Shown here piece by piece: positions 52,711-58,922 of a DNA stretch of 58,922 nucleotides (position 1 is its first letter; each line of letters begins with the position of its first letter). The position numbers and the translations under genes were made by a program. This stretch comes from Microscillaceae bacterium (GTDB lineage: Bacteria > Bacteroidota > Bacteroidia > Cytophagales > Microscillaceae). The stretch spans positions 1-58,922 of the forward strand of contig JAABSX010000024.1 in NCBI GenBank assembly GCA_011390205.1, given 5' to 3'. The notes under the pieces were generated by a model, which saw only the letters and a program-made list of their open reading frames with translations, was not told where the DNA came from and ran no database searches.

Positions 52711-53835
52711 TCATTTTTCACTGTTTTTTGTACTAAACTGTTGATAAGCTTTGGCTACCCAGCCCAAAAACTGGTGTAGCTCAGGCTTGTAGTTCAGTTC
52801 TTTTACTTTTTTGCGGACATTGAACTTGACTACTTCTCTTCGCTCGTTTTCTTCATTTCTGACTTTGATACCTTCTGCATTACGTAGTTTCTTTCTGGAT
52901 TCTTTCATTCTGTGGGTCAGGTCATATTTTTGTGTGGGCAGACCCAAGTTTACTTGGTAGGTAGTTCTGATTTTATATTTGATTTTGGTTTTGACTTTAG
53001 TTTTTCCGCTTGCACCCCTCCTCATACGTGTGATTCGGTATTTATGCACCTCATCCGTAATCCCGATATCTAGTTTAGTGCCATCATAGAGTCTTCCTTG
53101 TGCCTTGAGCCAAGGGAATAAGTGGGTAGTGTGCACGGTTCGGGGATATTTAATGAATAAAGTATTGAAAGCACCTACAAGAATGAGCAATAACAAACCA
53201 GCAAAGAACATCAATATACCACTATCATATTCTGATGTAATCTGAGATACCATTAAGACACCCACAATAATGAGTGTAAATACCACAATCCTTCTGAGGG
53301 TTACGGCTCCTTCTTTGTAGCTGGTCTGTCGGTCTATTTGGTTGTTTTTGCGAGCCTTTTTGCGCAGGTCTATAGAGAGGTGCAAAAGCTCCCCTGCTTT
53401 CATTTCTTCATTCAAAATCACCAAAAGTGGCAGGATAAATTCTCTGAGGTAATCTGGTATATCCTGAGATTTCAAAAAAATATACACAAGCAGCAGCAAA
53501 GCGCCAAAGCCGATGATTACTAAAAGAACCACCTGTACTACCGTATAAATTGTGTAAAGCTCATTACTGAGTAAAAAGGCTGCCAAAAAAAAGTTTGAAA
53601 AAATGCCTGCTGCGATAAGGCTTGCCGAGATATTCCCGACCCTAGGGCGGACAGCATCCGCCTTGCTGTCAAAGTCTGCTATCTTCTCAAGCAATGATTT
53701 CCAGTATAAAGGGCTGTAGTTTCCTTCTATGACTCTATCGAAGATGATACTTCTATGTTTTTTTTCTAATGAAAAATAAGCACTGAGGGTTGTGCGGATG
53801 TGTAGGATGGTTGTTTTTATAGAGGTAGTAGGCAT
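52711..53835 (-). CDS. Unknown four-helix membrane protein, paralogue A
   Basis: Not recognised. A 374-aa protein with two pairs of membrane helices (about residues 66-118 and 187-238). A cytoplasmic loop between them includes LREFILPLLVILNEEMKAGE. The C-terminal ~130 residues form a basic domain with KYPRTVHTTHLFPWLKAQGRLYDGTKLDIGI, KTKVKTKIKYKIRTTYQVNLGLP and an end helix LGWVAKAYQQF. The next gene upstream has the same plan, so they are tandem paralogues. No enzyme motif was seen. The basic tail could bind nucleic acid, lipid or another protein. Confidence 0.75.
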   Translation of the reverse strand: MPTTSIKTTILHIRTTLSAYFSLEKKHRSIIFDRVIEGNYSPLYWKSLLEKIADFDSKADAVRPRVGNISASLIAAGIFSNFFLAAFLLSNELYTIYTVVQVVLLVIIGFGALLLLVYIFLKSQDIPDYLREFILPLLVILNEEMKAGELLHLSIDLRKKARKNNQIDRQTSYKEGAVTLRRIVVFTLIIVGVLMVSQITSEYDSGILMFFAGLLLLILVGAFNTLFIKYPRTVHTTHLFPWLKAQGRLYDGTKLDIGITDEVHKYRITRMRRGASGKTKVKTKIKYKIRTTYQVNLGLPTQKYDLTHRMKESRKKLRNAEGIKVRNEENERREVVKFNVRKKVKELNYKPELHQFLGWVAKAYQQFSTKNSEK

Positions 53836-53893
53836 CGTATTTAGCAGTTTGATACTGTATTTATTGATTTAAAATCTACGGTGTATATGTATT

Positions 53894-54994
53894 TTAGCCA
53901 TGTACATTGTTTTTTTTGACCTGCTGATAAGCATTTCCTAGCATTTTGAGAAGGTACTCAATCTTAGGCTGTCTGCTTGTGTTTTTGGCTTTTATCTTTC
54001 CTTTTTGAATGATTTGGTTTCGTCTATCTCCGAGCATCTTTTGTACCTCATAAGCAGATGAGAGGGGCTTGCTTTTTTCATTCCATTCATAAGTGTGTGT
54101 AGGTAAATTTACTTTCAGTTTATAGCTCTCTACAGATTTAGATTTATATTTTGTTTTTATTTTCCCTCTTGGATTTTTCTTCACAACCTTAATTTTAAAA
54201 AAATGACTGGTGATTTGTGCCTGTATCAGTCCTCTGTCTGCCAGCTTAAGCCTAAAAGAAAGCCAAGGATTTTGGTACATCTTGGTCTGGATACGTGGGT
54301 ACTTGGGTGCAAAATAATTATTTATAAACACCAGCAACAGCCCCAGCATGAATGCCCCAAAGAAAATCAAAAAATGAAGCCCTTCATTTATTTTCTCTAT
54401 AAACAGACCGAATTGAGATGTAAAAAAGAGAATACATAGCAACACAAAATATAAATACAACAGAGATTTTAGGAAATAACTCAACAGACTTCGCTTGTAG
54501 TTTTTTGTTTTTTGGAAGTAATGCGCTTGGTCATCGTCTTCTTTCAGGTTGGCATCTAGCTCAATGGCAGCATCTCTGTAGGCTTCTTCTTTCAGAATAA
54601 GTACCAAAGGGAATATAAAGTCAGAGAATCGGCTCGTAATTTTGATTTCGCTTAAGAACCAATGCAGTAGGTAAATCAGTAAAAGAAAACACAAAAACCC
54701 GTACAATGTATTCAATAAAATTTCTGAAATATCTTGTTCTATCACCCAATGAGCTGTAAACAGCAGCACAAGGGCAAGTAAAATCATTGGCAAAAGAAAC
54801 TGCATGAGTTTTTTTAAGAAGCGGCTTGCAGCAGGCAATGATTTCTCAAGCTTCCTCAATTTAGAGAAAGAAGCCAGCCATTCATTGGGGAGCAGATTGC
54901 CTTTTAGCCTTTGTCTTAAAAGCATAGAGAATTCCCTTTTGTTGAGTGAGGGGAGTGTTTTTAATACTTGGATAAATGCGTAAATACCCTGCAT
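53894..54994 (-). CDS. Unknown four-helix membrane protein, paralogue B
   Basis: Not recognised. At 366 aa it has the same architecture as paralogue A: helices at about residues 64-118 and 172-225, with FSDFIFPLVLILKEEAYRDAAIEL between them. The C-terminal domain repeats the paralogue's landmarks, KYPRIQTKMYQNPWLSFRLKLADRGLIQAQI, GKIKTKYKSKSVESYKLKVNLPTHTYEW and LLKMLGNAYQQVKK. The two genes are 58 bp apart in one direction and presumably form an operon, perhaps giving a hetero-oligomer. Their divergence is large, so duplication is old. Confidence 0.75.
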   Translation of the reverse strand: MQGIYAFIQVLKTLPSLNKREFSMLLRQRLKGNLLPNEWLASFSKLRKLEKSLPAASRFLKKLMQFLLPMILLALVLLFTAHWVIEQDISEILLNTLYGFLCFLLLIYLLHWFLSEIKITSRFSDFIFPLVLILKEEAYRDAAIELDANLKEDDDQAHYFQKTKNYKRSLLSYFLKSLLYLYFVLLCILFFTSQFGLFIEKINEGLHFLIFFGAFMLGLLLVFINNYFAPKYPRIQTKMYQNPWLSFRLKLADRGLIQAQITSHFFKIKVVKKNPRGKIKTKYKSKSVESYKLKVNLPTHTYEWNEKSKPLSSAYEVQKMLGDRRNQIIQKGKIKAKNTSRQPKIEYLLKMLGNAYQQVKKNNVHG

Positions 54995-55034
54995 GGATGC
55001 TCAAATTTTCGCTAAAATAATAACTCAAAACAAA

Positions 55035-56240
55035 TTAAGTATTTTTGATTGTTTTGCCAAGTATTTGGGCATAAAAATCACTCAGTTCTTGGTTCTTTTT
55101 TTCCCAAGTAAATTTTTGAGAAATATGTGCTTGTGCTTTCTGCCCCATTGCTTTTCTTTGCTTAGGGTGCTCCAGCAAAAGTCGAATCTGGCGTGCAAGT
55201 ACCGTAGGGCGGTCAGGGCGGATAAGCACACCCACCTCTGAGCTGCTGATAATCTCGCGCACTGCAGGCAGGTCAGAGGCTATTACAGGAGTACCTAAGG
55301 CCATAGACTCCAGTACTTTGAGGGGGCAGCAGCCTTGGTCTAGGTTGCGGCTACATTCTTTGAGAGGGGCTACACTGAGAGCGGCTTCTTTTATCCACTG
55401 ATAAAGTTCTTTTTTGCGGAGCTGATACTGCCAAACTACCCTGTCTTCTAAGCCCAGTTTTTCTATCAACTTGAGGTAATATTTAGAAAACTTAGGGCGG
55501 TTAGAGGAGCAAATTACCAGACGGAGATGCTCATAATCTTGCAGATAAGTAAATGCTTTCAGCAGTGTCTCTAAACCCTGCCATGCCTGCAAAGCACCAA
55601 AATACAAGATATACTCTTGGGGTCTTTCTTCTAAGGGTTCTAAGGTTTGTGGGATTTCGGCACCATTGTAAATCACCCTGATTTTAGAAGCTTCTGCCCC
55701 TAGCCTGATGAGGTTTTGGCGGATGGTCTCTGAGGGAGTGAGCAGGTAATCCGCATGCTGCCAGCAGAAGCTTTCCATATCTCTGATTTTTTGGAGGGTG
55801 CTTTGTGTGAGTTTGGGGTAGCGGTAGGGCAGCTCTATGGAGGGCAAACCATTGACCTCAAATACGGTCAGGTATTTTTGTGATTTTTTGTTGAGAAGAA
55901 TGGGCATTCCGCTCCAGGGGTCTCTAAAATGGCAAATTTCTAAGGCGTTCTGTTCTTGAAGAAGATGGATAAGATGAGCAGCATAGGCCTGTGTACGCTC
56001 TAAGAAGTTGGGGATTTCGGGCATAAATCTACTAATCTCAATCCCGTCTGGTTCTTTTTGATAAGGAGCTAGTTTGGGTGAGCCTAGCACGTGCAGCCAC
56101 CCCCCATTCATTTTTTGGAAGAGGGTCTGCGCAAAATGATAAATATGTGTAGAAGAGCCTTTGGCAGTAGGATAGACATCAAAGGCGGCATAGAGTGCTT
56201 TGTGATTTAAAACAGGTCTTGACAACAGATTTTCAGACAT
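55035..56240 (-). CDS. Family 4 glycosyltransferase
   Basis: A 401-aa GT-B fold enzyme. The frame is open to 56300, but the ATG at 56240 (MSENLLSRPV) starts the natural N-terminus before the first strand (ALYAAFDVYPTAKGSSTHIYHFAQTLF). The C-terminal domain has ILYFGALQAWQGLETLLKAF, and the EX7E region LKVLESMALGTPVIASDLPAVREII carries the nucleotide-sugar contacts. It probably builds a surface glycan or glycolipid; donor and acceptor are unknown. It is divergent from the DUF423 gene. Confidence 0.88.
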   Translation of the reverse strand: MSENLLSRPVLNHKALYAAFDVYPTAKGSSTHIYHFAQTLFQKMNGGWLHVLGSPKLAPYQKEPDGIEISRFMPEIPNFLERTQAYAAHLIHLLQEQNALEICHFRDPWSGMPILLNKKSQKYLTVFEVNGLPSIELPYRYPKLTQSTLQKIRDMESFCWQHADYLLTPSETIRQNLIRLGAEASKIRVIYNGAEIPQTLEPLEERPQEYILYFGALQAWQGLETLLKAFTYLQDYEHLRLVICSSNRPKFSKYYLKLIEKLGLEDRVVWQYQLRKKELYQWIKEAALSVAPLKECSRNLDQGCCPLKVLESMALGTPVIASDLPAVREIISSSEVGVLIRPDRPTVLARQIRLLLEHPKQRKAMGQKAQAHISQKFTWEKKNQELSDFYAQILGKTIKNT

Positions 56241-56246
56241 AAATTG

Positions 56247-56254
56247 TAAATTTG
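56247..56254 (+). promoter_or_regulatory. Bacteroidota -7 element for the DUF423 gene
   Basis: TAAATTTG fits TAnnTTTG in the 60-bp divergent gap. The implied leader is about 40 nt. The -33 region is only T-rich. Confidence 0.45.
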
Positions 56255-56300
56255 AACTTAAGAAACAGTAAACAAGATTGAATTTACAAACAATTATCAT

Positions 56301-56672
56301 ATGGCAAAAATATTTTTAGTGATAGGTGCTTTATCGGGGCTGCTTTCGGTGGCTTTGGGTGCATTCGGTGCACATGCCTTGCGTAGTATTTTAGAAGCCA
56401 ATCAACGCACAGACACCTTTGAATTGGCTTCACGCTATCAGTTTTATCATTCTTTGGCACTGCTGGCAGTAGGGCTTTTGGCATTGCACAGCTCTAGCAA
56501 ATGGCTGGGCTATGCGGGCTATGGTTTTTTGATAGGGATGATTATTTTCTCTGGCTCGCTGTATGTGCTTGCCCTGAGCAATGTACGTTGGCTAGGTGCA
56601 GTTACACCTATCGGCGGAATTGCCTTGATTGTGGGCTGGTTTTGTCTATTGTGGGCAGCGCTGAAGCTGTAA
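56301..56672 (+). CDS. DUF423 (YgdD-like) membrane protein
   Basis: A 123-aa inner-membrane protein with four helices. It shows the DUF423 landmarks: GALSGLLSVALGAFGAHALR, the FELASRYQFYHSLALLAVGLL helix with conserved histidine, and GYGFLIGMIIFSGSLYVLALSNVRWLGAVTPIGGIALIVGW. Function is unknown across the family. The 206 bp that follow, up to the next gene, hold nothing recognisable. Confidence 0.92.
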   Translation: MAKIFLVIGALSGLLSVALGAFGAHALRSILEANQRTDTFELASRYQFYHSLALLAVGLLALHSSSKWLGYAGYGFLIGMIIFSGSLYVLALSNVRWLGAVTPIGGIALIVGWFCLLWAALKL

Positions 56673-56878
56673 TGAGAGGCAAGGAAATGTATGAATTATC
56701 CATACACCATCATTATGTGTAAGGCATCAAGCAAAACTCTATTTCGCTCCAAAATTCAAGGAAAGACACTTAACCAAGACTTTTTTGCTTTATCTTGAAA
56801 TTTTTTCGGTGAGAATATCTACACAAGGTTTGGGCAGCAGAAAATTGAGTGTATTATTCAAGAGTTGGCTTGGAGGCT

Positions 56879-58078
56879 TTATCTAACCAATAGTTTTTGA
56901 CTTATGATTTCTTTTTCAGTAGTTATCTCCAAAAAATAAATGCCTGCCTTTAAAGCTACATCAGGTTTTACCAAGATAACTGAGTTTTGTGATGAGTAAG
57001 GAGGTATTTCTGATTGATACGCTATTTTGCCCAGTTCGTCAAAATAGCTTATTTTCCTGACAGGGGTGGGCAATGCCTGTGTCGGGATGAATATCTCGCC
57101 TTGTGGTGCAGGATTAGGATAAAATAAATTTTTATGCTGCACAAATACTTCTATACTTTTTGCATATTGTTCTTCACCATGTTCATTAAACCAATACAAG
57201 TAATAAGTGATTTTACCTGCCTGCGCTTGCGAGTCATACACAGTATATTGCTGTGTACTCCTTTCAGTAGTCTTGCTAGGCACTTGTTCAAGTATTTCGG
57301 TACGTGTTTCTACAACACGCTCCACAACGAAGTATCCTTCATTTTGCAAGGCAGAAGTTTCCCAAAAAATCTTGACTGTCTTTTCATCTTCTACAACTAC
57401 CTGAAAATCAAGTAATATGATAGGCAAGGCAATACCAAGATTGCAGCCATAATTTAGATAAGAAGGAGTTCCTGCGCTGCTAAACATAATCAATGCACCA
57501 TCTTCTTTACCTGGCAATCCATCAGTTCCCGTCAGGTTGCAAGGGCTCCAAGAGACTGTACTCACTATACCACTGCCAAAACTAAGACTGAAATTTTGTA
57601 TAGGTGCATTACAAGCACCATTAGTGCCATCAGGAAACTGACTGCCTGAACCATTACTTCCTTGATCTTCGAATACATAGTAAGGACCCGTGCCACACAG
57701 GATGTTGAAATCATAAATATCTGCTTGCCCATTTGTGCTTGTAAAGATAAGTACTTTTGCGTAAGGAGGTATCAAACCATCAGCAGGTGATACAAACAAG
57801 GGGGTTACACTTGAGCAAGTCGCTTGGTTATTTAATGCTGCTGTCAAATCTACATCAGGGGTAAAAACAGTGCGTATTGTGCCATTATAATTTGCGGTGA
57901 GGTCATTGATATCAAAGGTTGAAGATCCATTTTGAAAAAAAAACAATTCATTGTTGCCTTCATTTCCACAGGCATTTGCCACAATCCCAAGCACATAAGG
58001 GTTTTGTGCAAACAGGTTTAAGTGGCAAAACAAAAATAGGGCGGTAAAAAAATATGTGTATATATTGTGCGTATTCAT
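56879..58078 (-). CDS. Secreted protein with T9SS type A sorting domain
   Basis: A 399-aa exported protein with a signal peptide (ALFLFCHLNLFAQ). The N-terminal half is a lamin-tail-like or surface-adhesin-like region rich in Gly/Asn with several cysteines (for example ANACGNEGNNELFFFQNGSS). A fibronectin-III-like module follows (about residues 225-315: VEDEKTVKIFWETSALQNEGYFVVERV). The last ~80 residues (FYPNPAPQGEIFIP, YFDELGKIAYQSE, AGIYFLEITTEKEIISQKLLVR) are the type A sorting domain. It is likely a surface or secreted protein of unknown role. Confidence 0.85.
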   Translation of the reverse strand: MNTHNIYTYFFTALFLFCHLNLFAQNPYVLGIVANACGNEGNNELFFFQNGSSTFDINDLTANYNGTIRTVFTPDVDLTAALNNQATCSSVTPLFVSPADGLIPPYAKVLIFTSTNGQADIYDFNILCGTGPYYVFEDQGSNGSGSQFPDGTNGACNAPIQNFSLSFGSGIVSTVSWSPCNLTGTDGLPGKEDGALIMFSSAGTPSYLNYGCNLGIALPIILLDFQVVVEDEKTVKIFWETSALQNEGYFVVERVVETRTEILEQVPSKTTERSTQQYTVYDSQAQAGKITYYLYWFNEHGEEQYAKSIEVFVQHKNLFYPNPAPQGEIFIPTQALPTPVRKISYFDELGKIAYQSEIPPYSSQNSVILVKPDVALKAGIYFLEITTEKEIISQKLLVR

Positions 58079-58691
58079 ACTTAAATAAATAATTATCTTT
58101 TTTGTTAAATCCTATCTCTAAAATTGATTTTTTGACTGGTTTTATACATAGAGTAATATGATTTATGTGTTATAGCAATTCTAAATCCATTTAATTAAAT
58201 AACTGATAATCAAATATTTACATTTATATTTTTATCCTTTTTTTCTATTTATGGGAAAAAATCTCTTAATATACTTGATACATTTTTAAAATAACACAAT
58301 GTAATAAAAACTGTATGTAATGCAATTTTACACCTTGTTTTTGGTAACTTTCATCAGATAGGCTTTGATTTATACCAGATATGCTGCCTTCAAGGCTTTG
58401 GATTGGATAAGATGCGTCGTATTTTTAATAGCTTCGTTAAATTGAGATTTTCGTGGAGCATATGAATCTGACACAGGAAAATAACCCTGCAGTGCAGCTT
58501 TGTAATTGTTTAATTGATTATCAGCAGTTTATCAAACTCCTCAATGAACGCCCTCTTATTAATGTACTCTTCTGGGGGGATTAGCGGCTCAATATCAAGC
58601 AATGCTTAGAAACGCATTTAAACTAAAAACCCTCTTAATGAGCTATTTAGGCTTATTAAGAGGGTTTTTAGTTGATGTATTTGCTTATAAC
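58079..58691. other. Long intergenic region, 613 bp
   Basis: AT-rich sequence with no clear gene. A 40-codon frame (58462-58584) is the only open stretch with a plausible start; it matches nothing known and may be a fossil. No repeat or RNA was recognised apart from the hairpin at the right end. Confidence 0.55.
58623..58671. terminator. Strong hairpin terminator
   Basis: A perfect 17-bp stem (58623-58639 with 58655-58671, CTAAAAACCCTCTTAAT arm) and a 15-nt loop, with A and T runs at the base. It lies just past the stop of the minus-strand S9 peptidase gene. Confidence 0.85.
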
Positions 58692-58922
58692 TTATTTGTC
58701 TTCTGCTTTGTCTTTGTCAGGAGAGGCCTTGCGGTTTTTTACGTAAGTTTCTAGCCAGCTGTCCATTTCCCAAAGCATGTGCAAGATAGATTCTTTACCT
58801 TGGTAGCCGTGGCTTTCGTGGGGTAGCATCACAAGGCGTGTAGTAGCTCCCATGCCTTTGAGTGCAGCATAAAAACGCTCACTTTGAATAGGGAATGTGC
58901 CAGAGTTGTTGTCTGCAATGCC
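58692..58922 (-). CDS. S9-family prolyl oligopeptidase, C-terminal end (partial)
   Basis: Only the last 76 residues lie in the window. GTFPIQSERFYAALKGMGATTRLVMLPHESHGYQGKESILHMLWEMDSWLETYV has the alpha/beta-hydrolase end of S9 peptidases, with the catalytic histidine in ESHGY. The acidic/lysine tail (SPDKDKAEDK) is the true C-terminus, followed by TAA. The gene continues past base 58922; the serine and aspartate of the triad are outside the window. The glutamyl-peptidase-like (S9C/GEP) branch is likely. Confidence 0.88.
   Translation of the reverse strand, partial: GIADNNSGTFPIQSERFYAALKGMGATTRLVMLPHESHGYQGKESILHMLWEMDSWLETYVKNRKASPDKDKAEDK

Noticed and set aside
52711-54994. The two membrane paralogues as a cytochrome b partner for the hydrogenase
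   Set aside because: They are far from the locus and lack the paired histidines expected for heme b ligation in the membrane helices.

Overview
The window looks like a chromosomal segment of a Bacteroidota bacterium, most likely a Cytophagales-type gliding aerobe. The pointers are type IX secretion (T9SS) sorting domains, a PorV-like/C25-protease pair, a CHU_C-type gliding domain, Bacteroidota-style -7 promoter motifs (TAnnTTTG), few Shine-Dalgarno sequences, AT-rich spacers, a chorismate-mutase-fused DAHP synthase and a glycine-tailed RRM protein. No tRNA, rRNA, CRISPR array or intact insertion sequence was seen. One structural RNA, RNase P RNA, lies on the minus strand at about 12.66-13.06 kb.

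Layout. 0-6 kb: aroG-type DAHP synthase/chorismate mutase, an M23 peptidase, accA, a UPF0145-like protein and a membrane protein with three apparent winged-helix repeats. 6-16 kb: a T9SS type B giant protein behind tsaD, an LRR-TPR protein, a uridine phosphorylase-like gene, rnpB, an orphan ABC ATPase, an RRM protein, an outer-membrane protein and an inositol monophosphatase. 16-32 kb: a long one-direction (minus strand) hydrogenase locus. 32-46 kb: ExbD, YceI, gamma-glutamyltransferase, OsmC, metZ, a UMF1-type MFS transporter, miaA, an OmpA-type lipoprotein, an ECF sigma/anti-sigma/outer-membrane operon and a membrane-anchored patatin. 46-59 kb: PorV-like and PorU2-like genes, a tandem pair of unknown membrane paralogues, a family 4 glycosyltransferase, a DUF423 protein, a T9SS type A secreted protein and the C-terminal end of an S9 peptidase cut by the window edge.

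The centrepiece is the hydrogenase locus. In transcription order it holds an unknown gene and a TetR-type regulator, a palindrome-rich promoter region, hydrogenase small and large subunits, the maturation protease, a 104-aa unknown, a 512-aa TPR protein, hypA, hypB, hypF, hypC, a 70-aa protein, hypD, hypE, an NHL-repeat protein and an HX4DH-type nickel transporter, with a 75-aa protein and a bifunctional-nuclease gene trailing. The small subunit has no Tat signal. It lacks the first proximal-cluster cysteine (Gly9) and the distal-cluster histidine (Gln200), leaving three sets of three cysteines. The large-subunit motifs are of the cyanobacterial HupL / mycobacterial Huc (group 2a) kind, so uptake of low-level H2 is a reasonable inference. 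No cytochrome b or Rieske partner is encoded nearby, so the electron route is open and the TPR, 104-aa and NHL proteins are candidate locus-specific parts.

The same locus is dense with short repeats. A 119-bp MITE-like element with 20-bp perfect inverted ends and a 9-bp target duplication sits between hypE and the NHL gene. Four C-run/G-run palindromes lie at gene junctions, and two of them are translated into the HypF N-terminus and HypD C-terminus. There is also an ACCACGAAGG-type cluster between hypF and hypB, and a CAGGAT-type repeat that supplies the stop of the 70-aa gene. All calls come from reading sequence and translated motifs without database searches.
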